DNA of 64,000 nucleotides, from NCBI GenBank assembly GCA_020635515.1, contig JACJZS010000005.1, positions 1-64,000 on the forward strand, in the 5' to 3' direction. The translations under genes and the position numbers were made by a program. This document shows, one piece after another, positions 17,905 through 26,527 of this stretch (positions are counted from its first letter, which is position 1; every line of letters begins with the position of its first letter). The notes below the pieces were generated by a model. That model was not told where the DNA came from. It worked only from the letters and a program-made list of their open reading frames with translations, and ran no database searches. Source of the stretch: Flavobacteriales bacterium (GTDB lineage: Bacteria > Bacteroidota > Bacteroidia > Flavobacteriales > Weeksellaceae).

Positions 17905-17945
17905 GTAAAAGTTCTAAAACTAAGTTTTGGAACTTTTACTTTTTT
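17905..17945 (+). terminator. Terminator after the choice-of-anchor I gene
   Basis: A 16-bp arm pair GTAAAAGTTCTAAAAC (17905-17920) and GTTTTGGAACTTTTAC (17924-17939), with one G-T wobble and a 3-base loop, then a T-run. Confidence 0.85.
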
Positions 17946-18073
17946 AAGTGTATTGATGACAAAAAAAAGTAAAATATAGGAAGAAAAATTTTTTGATGTA
18001 AAAAAAAATACTTTAATTTGGTGTTGCAAAATAAATAAGGAGATTTAGGAGGTAGAAAAAGAAAAAGCAGTAT

Positions 18074-18160
18074 GGAGAGGTGGCCGAGTGGTTTAAGGCG
18101 CACGCCTGGAAAGCGTGTTTACGGGAGACTGTATCGAGAGTTCGAATCTCTTCCTCTCCG
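18074..18160 (+). tRNA. tRNA-Ser, anticodon GGA
   Basis: 87 bases. Acceptor stem GGAGAGG/CCTCTCC with discriminator G at 18160; anticodon stem CACGC/GCGTG around the loop CTGGAAA, with GGA at 18108-18110; long variable arm as in class II tRNAs; T-loop GTTCGAATC. CCA is not encoded. It reads UCC and UCU serine codons. Confidence 0.97.
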
Positions 18161-18226
18161 CATAAAAAAGAGTAAGAAATACGTAAAATAAACTAGTATA
18201 TAATTATAATTAAATAGATTTAAGTG

Positions 18227-18964
18227 ATGAAAAAAGGAATTTCATTTTTAGCTGTAACTGCTTTGGCAGTATCAAATTTTCAAGTTTATGCTCAGGAAGC
18301 TGTAGCTGCTACAGAGGTAGAAACTGAGAGCCAAGGTTTTATCTATAGCCTTAGACAAATGTTTATTGATGGAGATCCAGCATGGATGTCTCCAATTTTA
18401 ATTTGTTTAATTCTTGGTTTAGCTTTCGTAATCGAAAGAATTTTGTATTTAAACTCAGTTGATGTAAACAATACCAAAGTTGTAAGAAAAATAGAGGAAG
18501 CTTATGAGTCGGGAGGAATTAGCGAAGCTCGTGAAGTTGCTACTGACACAAAAGGACCTATCGCTTCTATTTTTAACCAAGCATTGATTAGAAAAGAAGA
18601 CGGACAGAATATAGATGAAATTGAAAAATCAGTAATCGGATACGGAGGTGTAGAAATGGGGAAATTAGAAAGAAACTTACCTTGGGTTGCGTTATTTATT
18701 GCAATTGCACCGATGCTTGGATTCATGGGAACGGTAGTAGGTATGGTGTATGCGTTTGGAGATATTGAAACTTCTGGAACAGTACAGGCAGCAGATATGG
18801 CAGGTAACATTAAAATTTCTCTTTTAACAACGTTATTTGGTCTTGTTTCAGCGATTATTTTACAAATATTCTACAACTATTTGGTAGCGAAAATTGATAG
18901 TATTGTTAACAAAATGGAAGATTCTTCAATTGCTATTATCGACTTTTTAGCAAAGAATAAATAA
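18227..18964 (+). CDS. exbB: ExbB/TolQ/MotA family proton channel protein
   Basis: 245 aa inner membrane protein. An N-terminal cleavable-looking hydrophobic segment (FLAVTALAVSNFQVYAQ) precedes the usual first transmembrane helix near residues 55-75; the conserved pair of helices is at about 145-170 (PWVALFIAIAPMLGFMGTVVGMVYAF) and 190-215 (LLTTLFGLVSAIILQIFYNYL). Together with ExbD it forms the motor that energises TonB-dependent transport with the proton gradient. A GTG lies just upstream at 18224; the ATG at 18227 is preferred. First gene of a four-gene cluster. Confidence 0.92.
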   Translation: MKKGISFLAVTALAVSNFQVYAQEAVAATEVETESQGFIYSLRQMFIDGDPAWMSPILICLILGLAFVIERILYLNSVDVNNTKVVRKIEEAYESGGISEAREVATDTKGPIASIFNQALIRKEDGQNIDEIEKSVIGYGGVEMGKLERNLPWVALFIAIAPMLGFMGTVVGMVYAFGDIETSGTVQAADMAGNIKISLLTTLFGLVSAIILQIFYNYLVAKIDSIVNKMEDSSIAIIDFLAKNK

Positions 18965-18983
18965 TCCTAAAAAACGAATATTT

Positions 18984-19415
18984 ATGAAATCTTTAGGAAA
19001 CACATTATTATTGGTAGTATCAGCTATAGGAGCTTTATTGTTCTTGCTAAATATGTTTTTAGTAGACAAAACAAACTCTGATAGTGTTATAGCTACCATA
19101 ACGATTATTTTTAGTGTTATTTTATTGTTGGGTGTGTTTGGATTATTTTTCTTCTTTAAATTTAAAGACGTTCAAGTTCATCCAGAACACTTACAAGAAA
19201 TGAAAATAGTTCTTGGTGTTGTACTAGGAATTATGTTACTTTCTGTTGTATTATCTTTTATCTCAGGAGGAACATCAGATATGGTTACAGGAGCAGGAAA
19301 TGTATATGCAGGAGCATTCAAAAATCTTGTAATTACTACAGGTGTATGGATGTTGGTATTAATGCCACTTGTAGCAGTTGCTTTGTGGATAAAAGATGCA
19401 ATAGTTAAAAAATAA
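18984..19415 (+). CDS. Small polytopic membrane protein of the exbB-exbD cluster
   Basis: 143 aa with four hydrophobic helices (about 5-25, 35-58, 75-95, 115-138) and a short loop with HPEHLQEMK. It lies 19 bases behind exbB and 6 bases before exbD. I know of this gene order in other flavobacteria, but I know no assigned function. A role as an accessory motor subunit is a guess from position. Confidence 0.75.
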   Translation: MKSLGNTLLLVVSAIGALLFLLNMFLVDKTNSDSVIATITIIFSVILLLGVFGLFFFFKFKDVQVHPEHLQEMKIVLGVVLGIMLLSVVLSFISGGTSDMVTGAGNVYAGAFKNLVITTGVWMLVLMPLVAVALWIKDAIVKK

Positions 19416-19421
19416 AAAATT

Positions 19422-20054
19422 ATGGCAAGAAAAGAAGTACCAGAAATTAATGCCAGTTCGATGGCAGATATCGCTTTCTTGTTGCTTACATTCTTTTTGA
19501 TTGCTACTTCTATGGATAAGCCAGAAGGTATCATCAGAAACCTTCCTGATCCTAGCAAACCTGATGTTCCTCCAGTTGAGATTCATGAGAAAGATGCAAT
19601 GAAGATTTTGGCAAACTCAATGGGACAAATTCAGATAGAAGGAGAAGATGCTCAGTTAGCTGACATCAAAAGAAGAGTAAAAGAGCATGTAGATAATGGA
19701 GGAGGTAGAGCAGGTAGAGATGACTCGGGAGAAATGTGTGACTACTGTACAGGAAAACGCGACCCAAATATGTCTGATCACCCAAAAGATGCAGTAATTT
19801 CAATTGAACTGGACAGAGGAACTCCGTATAGAGTTTACATAACAGTTCAAAATGAAATAGATAGAGCGATAAACGAATTAAGAGATCAGTATACTAGAAA
19901 GTATATGGATATTTCATATGCAGAGCTTAAAAAATTGGCAGCAAAGGAGGATAAAGATTCACCTGGTCAGTATACAGCAAAGCTTAAAGATGTAGAAGAA
20001 GAGAAGTATCCAAGCATCATTGCTGAAGCTAAACCAAAAGATTATTCTAAGTAA
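19422..20054 (+). CDS. exbD: ExbD/TolR family protein with CxxC insertion
   Basis: 210 aa. The classical N-terminus NASSMADIAFLLLTFFLIATSM holds the single membrane helix with the conserved Asp that conducts protons. The periplasmic domain is larger than in E. coli ExbD (141 aa): it includes GEMCDYCTGKRD, a CxxC pair near residues 107-110, and a charged tail. It works with ExbB and a TonB protein that is not in this window. 18 bases separate it from the second exbD. Confidence 0.9.
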   Translation: MARKEVPEINASSMADIAFLLLTFFLIATSMDKPEGIIRNLPDPSKPDVPPVEIHEKDAMKILANSMGQIQIEGEDAQLADIKRRVKEHVDNGGGRAGRDDSGEMCDYCTGKRDPNMSDHPKDAVISIELDRGTPYRVYITVQNEIDRAINELRDQYTRKYMDISYAELKKLAAKEDKDSPGQYTAKLKDVEEEKYPSIIAEAKPKDYSK

Positions 20055-20072
20055 CAAAACGTATATACGATT

Positions 20073-20564
20073 ATGAGAAAATTTGTAAAAGAAGGAAAAA
20101 AATCTCAACCAAAGGTATCTACTGCGGCGTTGCCTGATATTGTTTTTATGTTGTTGTTTTTCTTTATGGTGGCAGCTTCTATAAAAACAAGTAGTTACGA
20201 TAAGTATATTACGTTGGTAATGCCTAAAGCAACTGAGCTAAAACAAGCAGATAAAAAAGAGTTGGTTTCTTATATTTTTATAGGAAAACCAAATGATAGA
20301 TATTCGGGAGAGTTGGGAAGTGCTCCGATTATTCTTATCAATGACAAGCCAGCTACTATCGATCAGTTGCCTCAGTGGACTGTAGAGGAAAGAGAAAAAA
20401 GAAATCCACAAGATTGGTCGGATATGATTACTCAAATTCAGGTAGATAAAAATGCAAAAGTAGGATTGGTGCAAGATGTAAAAGATGTTCTTGCTCAAAA
20501 TCAAAGATTTAAGGTGTTGTATGCAGCTTCTCAAGGAGATATAAACGACAACGCAAGACCTTAA
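20073..20564 (+). CDS. exbD: Second ExbD/TolR family protein
   Basis: 163 aa. Basic N-terminus, then VSTAALPDIVFMLLFFFMVAAS with the proton-path Asp in the membrane helix, then a periplasmic domain ending with VKDVLAQNQRFKVLYAAS, typical of ExbD. Two different ExbD proteins after one ExbB is the usual Bacteroidota arrangement. Followed by a terminator. Confidence 0.9.
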   Translation: MRKFVKEGKKSQPKVSTAALPDIVFMLLFFFMVAASIKTSSYDKYITLVMPKATELKQADKKELVSYIFIGKPNDRYSGELGSAPIILINDKPATIDQLPQWTVEEREKRNPQDWSDMITQIQVDKNAKVGLVQDVKDVLAQNQRFKVLYAASQGDINDNARP

Positions 20565-20585
20565 TTCATATAGCTAGTAATGTAT

Positions 20586-20620
20586 AAAAACGGCATCTTC
20601 TAAAGAAGATGCCGTTTTTT
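20586..20620 (+). terminator. Terminator of the exbB cluster
   Basis: 15-bp perfect stem AAAAACGGCATCTTC/GAAGATGCCGTTTTT with loop TAAA and a T-run. Confidence 0.93.
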
Positions 20621-20848
20621 ATATGGAAATATTGCGTGCTCAGATTAGTATAAAAATTAAAAAGGTCACTAATAATGTAAGTAACCTTTTCAATAACAAC
20701 TTAAACATGAAAAAATTATGAAATGAACGACTACAGTTCAAGATTTTTAATCTTGTATCTATGATGCTAATTTACGTTAAAGCGATGCCTAAATAAAAAA
20801 AAATAGATGAATGGTAAGATAGTATCGATGAACTGTGTGAATGATGGG

Positions 20849-21604
20849 TTATTTGCGTTTGTGAAGTTCTTTTAGTAGCGAATATCTTATGCTTACATGT
20901 TGCATAAAGAGTTGAGCTAAATGAAAACCTTCTTTCCCGTCTAAGAACCCTAATCGGATAAAATAATGATGACAAAAACGAAAACCAGGTTTAATCAAGA
21001 AGTGAAAGGCATTGGGTTTTACTTTCTTTTTATGTAGCTCATGTGCTTTTAGTTTTGAGTATAATTGAAGTTTTTCTTTGAATGAAAACGTATCTCTAAA
21101 AGAATAATGTTTTATAGGAGTCTTAAGTTTTGATATTTCTCCACTGCATTCTACTTGCTCATGAACGTATAATTTCTTAGAGTATTGACAAAATTGTTTA
21201 TTTAATACACGAATAGCACAGTCATTCTGAAATCCACTATATCTAATTAATTTTTCTTTGTAGTAAAAGTTTCTTTTGATGTAGAATGCTTTGGTGTTAG
21301 AATTATTAATTTCATTTTGTAATTCAGTCATTAGCTCTTCATTAATTCTCTCATCAGCATCAAAGAACAAAATCCAATCGTTTTGAGCTAAAGAAAGTGC
21401 ATAATTTCGTTGAGCCGTAAAATTGTCAAATTTTCGTTGAACTATTTTTACTTTGTCAAAAGTTTTAGCAATTTCTACTGTTTTATCAGTGCTAAAAGAA
21501 TCCACAACAAGTATCTCTTGAGAAAAAGGAGCAAAATTTTTTATAAAATCAGCTATATTTTTCTCTTCATTAAGAGTAATTATAAGCGTTGTGAAACTAA
21601 TCAT
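20849..21604 (-). CDS. Glycosyltransferase family 2 protein
   Basis: 251 aa cytosolic GT-A fold enzyme. It has the N-terminal TTLIITLNEEKNIADFI, VVDSFSTDKTVEIA, FTAQRNYALSLAQNDWILFFDADERI with the metal-binding DAD, and the C-terminal region with LKTPIKHYSFRD. This pattern is that of the WaaE/KdtX-like branch that adds sugars to lipopolysaccharide cores. The acceptor is not known. It overlaps the upstream heptosyltransferase-like gene by 8 bases, so the two act in one operon. The 228 bases between it and the exb terminator hold no gene I can support. Confidence 0.88.
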   Translation of the reverse strand: MISFTTLIITLNEEKNIADFIKNFAPFSQEILVVDSFSTDKTVEIAKTFDKVKIVQRKFDNFTAQRNYALSLAQNDWILFFDADERINEELMTELQNEINNSNTKAFYIKRNFYYKEKLIRYSGFQNDCAIRVLNKQFCQYSKKLYVHEQVECSGEISKLKTPIKHYSFRDTFSFKEKLQLYSKLKAHELHKKKVKPNAFHFLIKPGFRFCHHYFIRLGFLDGKEGFHLAQLFMQHVSIRYSLLKELHKRK

Positions 21605-22703
21605 TTATTTCTTTTTCGGTTTCAGTTGGTATAATCTTTTCTAAATAATTTCTAAGTGAGTCTTCTACATAGCTATACCTTAGTTTAGGATAAAGAAGTT
21701 CGGTTTGTCTGTATAAGTCCTTAATGTAAATATTTCTATATAAATCAGGACAAATATCTTTTAGATGAACGCTCTCATGAATATCCTGCTTTTCAAAGCA
21801 ACCCCAATCTCTTCTGAATTTATGAGGAGAATAGATGGAAAAGGAAGGTATATTTAAAGCTTTAGCTAAATTAACTCCACCTCCTTCATTACCAACAAAT
21901 GCCGAACAATGGTACAATAAACCTGCCATCTCTCTAATGCTGTGTGCAAGAGGTTTTAAAAAAAGTTTAGGATTATTAGTATCTACCTCAGAAAGAATTT
22001 GACATACATCATCTTTCTGTGAAGGCATATAGTTTAGTAGTAGATTAAAATCATATTTATCTAGCAAAAAATTAATAAGTGTTCCCATGTACTCTAACGG
22101 CCAAGATTTTTCTTTGGAACTTCCCAATACACCTACCATAATAACAGGTTTTGCTAAAATATTTTTTTTGGAAAGGATTTTTTTGGAATGATTTATTTCT
22201 TTACTAGTAAGAAATATTTCTGTATCATCATCAAGTTTTTTTCCTTCTTTGTTAAAAGGATTAAGTAAAAGAAGTCGATTTTCAATAGCAGTACAGTCGT
22301 ATAGTTTGGTTTTTAATACGCTTTTGTAAGTATGTGTATAAAAATGTTTAAAGAAAGGTTTGTCGTAGCTTACTTTTACTTTTGCTTTAGAAAAAAGAGT
22401 AATGATTCTACTTTGTAATTTTGCATACGGATCTATAAGTATGGTATAGTTTTGGGAACGTAAATAACGAACCATTTTAAAAAGCTCGTGGAGTTGTTTT
22501 AGTTTTTTATCATCAAAACTAATGATTTTATCTATGTGTGGATTGTGTTCTAAGATTCCTAGAGCTTTGTCGTAACAAAAAAAATGAACTTCTACATTAT
22601 TATGTAGAAGTTTTTTTAGATTTTTAGCTATTAACGAAGAAACAAGTACATCTCCAATAAATTTATTTTGAATTATAAGAGCTTTTTCTTTAGGTATATA
22701 CAT
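21597..22703 (-). CDS. Glycosyltransferase family 9 (heptosyltransferase-like)
   Basis: 368 aa GT-B fold enzyme. N-terminal ALIIQNKFIGDVLVSS matches the family start (IGDVL with the acceptor-side Asp), and the C-terminal half has VGVLGSSKEKSWPLEYMGTL and AFVGNEGGGVNLAKALNIPSF, the nucleotide-sugar side. Related enzymes add heptose or other sugars to the lipopolysaccharide core. It sits 2 bases behind dapD and overlaps the GT2 gene, suggesting one transcript. Confidence 0.88.
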   Translation of the reverse strand: MYIPKEKALIIQNKFIGDVLVSSLIAKNLKKLLHNNVEVHFFCYDKALGILEHNPHIDKIISFDDKKLKQLHELFKMVRYLRSQNYTILIDPYAKLQSRIITLFSKAKVKVSYDKPFFKHFYTHTYKSVLKTKLYDCTAIENRLLLLNPFNKEGKKLDDDTEIFLTSKEINHSKKILSKKNILAKPVIMVGVLGSSKEKSWPLEYMGTLINFLLDKYDFNLLLNYMPSQKDDVCQILSEVDTNNPKLFLKPLAHSIREMAGLLYHCSAFVGNEGGGVNLAKALNIPSFSIYSPHKFRRDWGCFEKQDIHESVHLKDICPDLYRNIYIKDLYRQTELLYPKLRYSYVEDSLRNYLEKIIPTETEKEIND

Positions 22704-22705
22704 TT

Positions 22706-23524
22706 TTATACAGCCACATTATGCTCTCTCAAGGCATCATTTAGAGAGGTTTTTTTATCAGTACTTTCTTTTCTTTTTCCAATTATAAGAGCACAAGGAA
22801 CGTTATAATCTCCTGCAGGGAATTTTTTGGAATAGCTTCCAGGAATTACAACAGAACGAGCAGGAACAAAACCTTTGTATTCTTTAGGTTCATCACCAGA
22901 TACGTCAATGATTTTTGTCGATCCTGTAAGAACTACATTTGCACCAAGTACAGCTTCTTTTTCTACATGTACACCTTCTACTACTATACATCTAGAACCA
23001 ATAAACGCATTATCTTCTATAATTACAGGTGCTGCTTGTAGAGGTTCTAAAACTCCACCAATACCAACTCCACCAGAAAGATGAACATTTTTTCCTATTT
23101 GAGCACAACTACCTACTGTTGCCCAAGTATCTACCATCGTTCCTTCATCTACATATGCTCCTATGTTCACATAAGAAGGCATTAAAATAGTTCCTTTGGA
23201 AATGTAGCTTCCGTGGCGAGCAACGGCATTCGGTACCACACGAATTCCTCTTTCTTTGTAATTTCTTTTTAATGGAATTTTATCATGATACTCAAAAATA
23301 CCAGCTTCTAATGTTTCCATTTTTTGAATCGGAAAATACATTACTACAGCTTTTTTTATCCATTCATTTACTTGCCAACCATTATTTGTAGGTTCTGCAA
23401 CTCGCAGTTTCCCTTCGTCTAATTGATTGATGATTGTATGTATAATTTCTTGATATTCGGTTTTTTCTAATAGTGATTTATCGTCCCAAGCTTCTTCAAT
23501 TTTTGCCTTTAATTCTAAACTCAT
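22706..23524 (-). CDS. dapD: Tetrahydrodipicolinate N-succinyltransferase
   Basis: 272 aa, left-handed beta-helix trimeric enzyme of lysine and diaminopimelate synthesis by the succinylase route. Hexapeptide repeats are plain (GTILMPSYVNIGAYVDEGTMVD, GKNVHLSGGVGIGG, IEDNAFIGSRCIVVEG), and PARSVVIPGSYSKKF is family-specific. I start at MSLELK (23524); 15 further in-frame codons upstream are excluded because the -7 box TAATTTTG lies within them. lysA in the same window completes the pathway. Confidence 0.96.
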   Translation of the reverse strand: MSLELKAKIEEAWDDKSLLEKTEYQEIIHTIINQLDEGKLRVAEPTNNGWQVNEWIKKAVVMYFPIQKMETLEAGIFEYHDKIPLKRNYKERGIRVVPNAVARHGSYISKGTILMPSYVNIGAYVDEGTMVDTWATVGSCAQIGKNVHLSGGVGIGGVLEPLQAAPVIIEDNAFIGSRCIVVEGVHVEKEAVLGANVVLTGSTKIIDVSGDEPKEYKGFVPARSVVIPGSYSKKFPAGDYNVPCALIIGKRKESTDKKTSLNDALREHNVAV

Positions 23525-23550
23525 ATAACTTTGTATTTTCGATTGATAGG

Positions 23551-23558
23551 CAAAATTA
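23551..23558 (-). promoter_or_regulatory. -7 box of dapD
   Basis: On the minus strand TAATTTTG (TAnnTTTG), 26 bases before the dapD ATG. It supports the shorter dapD start. Confidence 0.5.
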
Positions 23559-23615
23559 CAAAAAAACAACGGATTTTTTTACACATTTAATTTAGATTTG
23601 GTTTGAAATAATACC

Positions 23616-23623
23616 TATCTTTG
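23616..23623 (+). promoter_or_regulatory. -7 box of pyrH-frr
   Basis: TATCTTTG, a full TAnnTTTG match, with TTTG at 23597-23600 upstream. Start codon 25 bases downstream. Confidence 0.6.
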
Positions 23624-23647
23624 CCCTTGATTTTGACACACTACAAT

Positions 23648-24355
23648 ATGAAATACAAAAGAATACTTTTAAAGTTGAGTGGAGAAGCTCTTATGGGAAA
23701 TAAAACACATGGTATTGATTCCGATCGATTAAAAGAGTACGCATTGGAAATAAAACAGACCATAGAGTTAGGTGTAGAAGTTGCTATTGTGATTGGTGGA
23801 GGAAATATTTTTAGAGGTTTATCGGCAGCTGCAAGTGGTATGGATAGAGTTCAAGGAGATTATATGGGAATGTTGGCTACAGTTATAAATGGAATGGCAT
23901 TACAAGGAGCTTTAGAAGATGAAGGTATAGATACAAGACTTCAGACGGCAATCCATATGAATCAAATAGCAGAGCCATTTATAAAAAGAAAAGCAACAAG
24001 ACATTTAGAAAAAGGTAGAGTTGTTATTTTTGGTGCAGGAACAGGGAATCCTTATTTTACTACTGATACTGCAGCAACATTACGTGCAATTGAAATTGAT
24101 GCAGATGTGATTTTAAAAGGAACTCGTGTCGATGGTATTTACACGTCGGATCCTGAAAAAGACAGCACAGCTACTAAATACAATAGTATTTCTTTTGATG
24201 AAGTAATGAGTAAAAACCTTAAAGTGATGGATAAAACAGCTTTTGCTTTAAGTCAAGAAAATAAATTACCGATTATCGTATTCGATATGAACAAAAAAGA
24301 TAATCTAAAAAAGTTAGTTTCAGGAGAGAAAATAGGGACATTAGTTACAATATAA
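23648..24355 (+). CDS. pyrH: UMP kinase
   Basis: 235 aa hexameric amino-acid-kinase-fold enzyme phosphorylating UMP to UDP. N-terminal KYKRILLKLSGEALMG, the GGGNIFRG loop, MDRVQGDYMGMLATVING, and GTGNPYFTTDTAATLRAIE are all family markers. The longer frame from 23621 would overlap the -7 box; MKYKRI is the family start. frr follows 7 bases later, a conserved pair. Confidence 0.97.
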   Translation: MKYKRILLKLSGEALMGNKTHGIDSDRLKEYALEIKQTIELGVEVAIVIGGGNIFRGLSAAASGMDRVQGDYMGMLATVINGMALQGALEDEGIDTRLQTAIHMNQIAEPFIKRKATRHLEKGRVVIFGAGTGNPYFTTDTAATLRAIEIDADVILKGTRVDGIYTSDPEKDSTATKYNSISFDEVMSKNLKVMDKTAFALSQENKLPIIVFDMNKKDNLKKLVSGEKIGTLVTI

Positions 24356-24362
24356 AAACATT

Positions 24363-24917
24363 ATGGAAGAGTTAGAGTTAATCTTAGAAAGTGCATCAGA
24401 ACAAATGCAATTAGCATTGGATCATTTAGAGAAATCATTTACTAAAATTCGTGCAGGACGTCCTTCTGCTTCTATGTTACAAGGTGTAATGGTAGAATAT
24501 TATGGAGCTTCAACTCCACTGAATCAAGTTGCAAATATATCTGTACCAGATGCAATGACTTTGAGTATTCAACCGTTTGAAAAATCATTAATTTCTGGGA
24601 TAGAAAAAGCAATTATAAATTCAAATTTAGGTTTTGCTCCTAATAATAATGGAGAATATGTAATCATATCGGTTCCACCGCTTACAGAAGAAAGAAGAAA
24701 AGAACTTACAAAACAAGCAAAATCTGAAACAGAAAATGCAAAAGTTTCTATCAGAAATGCGAGAAAAGATGCAAACAACGACATCAAAAAAGTGGAAGGC
24801 GTTTCTGAAGATATAATTAAAGATTACGAAGAAAAAAATCAACAACTTACAGATTCTTTTATTGTAAAAGTGGAGCAACATTTTGCTAAAAAAGAAGCTG
24901 AAATAATGAAAGTTTAG
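24363..24917 (+). CDS. frr: Ribosome recycling factor
   Basis: 184 aa, two-domain tRNA mimic that splits post-termination ribosomes with EF-G. Family segments FTKIRAGRPSASMLQGVMVEYYG, TLSIQPFEKSLI, NNGEYVIISVPPLTEERRKEL and the C-terminal helix. Directly behind pyrH, 4 bases before the TTG start of pabB. Confidence 0.97.
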   Translation: MEELELILESASEQMQLALDHLEKSFTKIRAGRPSASMLQGVMVEYYGASTPLNQVANISVPDAMTLSIQPFEKSLISGIEKAIINSNLGFAPNNNGEYVIISVPPLTEERRKELTKQAKSETENAKVSIRNARKDANNDIKKVEGVSEDIIKDYEEKNQQLTDSFIVKVEQHFAKKEAEIMKV

Positions 24918-24921
24918 AAAG

Positions 24922-25905
24922 TTGAATTTTAATACAGCAAAGGAGTTTTATGAGTACTTAGATGTTCTGAGTTTGAGTAAAACTCCATTTTTTTTTAGTA
25001 TAGATTTTAATCAAGAAAAATTTATTGTAAAAAAACTAGATGAAATTACAAATGATGAAAGTATACGGATTGATTTTCCTGCATTTTCAAATACGAAAAG
25101 TCAAGAAAAAAAATCTATAAAAGTAGACTTAAAACCAAAACAACTTGATTACAACACCTTTCTAGAGCAGTACAAAAAAGTTCACAAGGAAATAACACAA
25201 GGGAATTCTTATCTTCTTAATTTATCGTTTGAAGTTCCTTTAGATACAAAAGATTCACTTAGATTCATTTTTAGTCAGGCAAAAGCAAAATACAAAATTC
25301 TTGTGGATAATCAATTTTTGTGTTTTTCGCCTGAGACTTTCATTAAAATAAAGCAGAATAAAATTCATACTTTTCCTATGAAAGGAACGATTGATGCATC
25401 TATTCCTAATGCAAAAGAGTTAATTTTAGAAAATGAGAAAGAAAAATGTGAGCATTATACCATTGTAGATTTGTTGCGAAACGATATAAGTCAAGTGGCG
25501 TCCAATGTGGAAGTGAAAAAATTCCGATATATAGATAAAATAAAATCCAACAATAAGGAATTATTGCAGGTAAGTAGTGATATTCAAGGAGATATTAAAG
25601 AAGAATTCCAAGGAAAAATCGGTTCAGTTTTAGAGAAATTACTTCCTGCTGGCTCGGTTACTGGTGCTCCTAAAAAGAAAACAGTAGAAATAATTAAAAA
25701 TACAGAAACGCATAATCGTAATTTTTATACAGGAATTGCAGGAGTTTTCGATGGAGAAGATTTGGATACATGTGTACTAATCCGTTATATAGAAAAAAGG
25801 GATAACAAATTATACTACAAAACAGGAGCGGGAATTCATTTGCTTAGCAATCCAAAAGAGGAATACGAAGAACTTTTAAATAAAATTTATGTACCAATTC
25901 ATTGA
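24922..25905 (+). CDS. pabB: Aminodeoxychorismate synthase component I-like protein
   Basis: 327 aa, chorismate-binding fold. It converts chorismate to 4-amino-4-deoxychorismate for folate. Signature segments: ITQGNSYLLNLSFEVP, FPMKGTIDA, EHYTIVDLLRNDIS, LLPAGSVTGAPKKKTVEII and FYTGIAGVFDG. It is shorter than full PabB (about 450 aa) because the N-terminal domain is reduced, as in many Bacteroidota. It starts with TTG (24922), just behind frr. It overlaps pabC by 17 bases. The glutaminase PabA is not in the window. Confidence 0.88.
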   Translation: MNFNTAKEFYEYLDVLSLSKTPFFFSIDFNQEKFIVKKLDEITNDESIRIDFPAFSNTKSQEKKSIKVDLKPKQLDYNTFLEQYKKVHKEITQGNSYLLNLSFEVPLDTKDSLRFIFSQAKAKYKILVDNQFLCFSPETFIKIKQNKIHTFPMKGTIDASIPNAKELILENEKEKCEHYTIVDLLRNDISQVASNVEVKKFRYIDKIKSNNKELLQVSSDIQGDIKEEFQGKIGSVLEKLLPAGSVTGAPKKKTVEIIKNTETHNRNFYTGIAGVFDGEDLDTCVLIRYIEKRDNKLYYKTGAGIHLLSNPKEEYEELLNKIYVPIH

Positions 25906-26497
25906 AACGATACAAATTAAAAATCAAAAACCTCAAAATCTTTTTTATCATCAAAAAAGAGTAAACGATACGTTTGAAAAATTCTTTCCTAATAATTCTG
26001 CATTTCAATTATCTCAATTGATTTCTAATTTTTATGTAGAAGAGAATCAGATTTATAAATGCAGAATCGTGTATTCCAATAAAGCGGAAGACGTTCAGAT
26101 TACTAAATACATTCCAAAAATTCATTCTCAATTTAATTTGGTAGAGGTTCATGATTTTGATTACTCTTATAAATACAAAGACAGAAAAGAAATTGAGGGA
26201 ATTAAATCTAGCTATAAAGATGAAATTATTTTTGTGAATAAAAATAAGATTACCGATACATCTTATTCAAACTTGATTTTTAAAGACAAGGAAAGTAATG
26301 CTTGGATAACTCCTAAAAACTACCTTTTAAATGGAACTAAAAGGCAACTTTTGATTGATAATAAGAGGATTCAAGTAAGAGAAATACAAGTTAACGATTT
26401 GATTTATTATTCTCATTTTAAGCTAATTAATTCCATGTTAGATTTAGAAGAATCTCGAGAATATTCCACTGAAATCATTCGATATATTTTAGATTAA
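25889..26497 (+). CDS. pabC: Aminotransferase class IV, probable 4-amino-4-deoxychorismate lyase
   Basis: 202 aa PLP enzyme releasing pyruvate from aminodeoxychorismate to give 4-aminobenzoate. Visible: FETIQIKNQKPQNLFYHQKRVN at the start, the YSYKYKDRK segment with the candidate PLP lysine, and ITDTSYSNLIF, the equivalent of the ITETSxxNI class IV motif. Short for the family (usually 270), with the C-terminal part compact. Overlap with pabB indicates translational coupling. Confidence 0.8.
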   Translation: MYQFIETIQIKNQKPQNLFYHQKRVNDTFEKFFPNNSAFQLSQLISNFYVEENQIYKCRIVYSNKAEDVQITKYIPKIHSQFNLVEVHDFDYSYKYKDRKEIEGIKSSYKDEIIFVNKNKITDTSYSNLIFKDKESNAWITPKNYLLNGTKRQLLIDNKRIQVREIQVNDLIYYSHFKLINSMLDLEESREYSTEIIRYILD

Positions 26498-26503
26498 ATT
26501 TTG

Positions 26504-26511
26504 TATTTTTG
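26504..26511 (+). promoter_or_regulatory. -7 box of the M43 protease gene
   Basis: TATTTTTG just after the pabC stop; it excludes the in-frame start at 26501 and fits starts at 26522 or 26528. Confidence 0.5.
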
Positions 26512-26527
26512 TGGAAATACTATGACA

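Noticed and set aside
20772..20975. Minus-strand ORF of 67 codons in front of the exb terminator
   Set aside because: It overlaps the end of the GT2 gene in another frame and has no family features.
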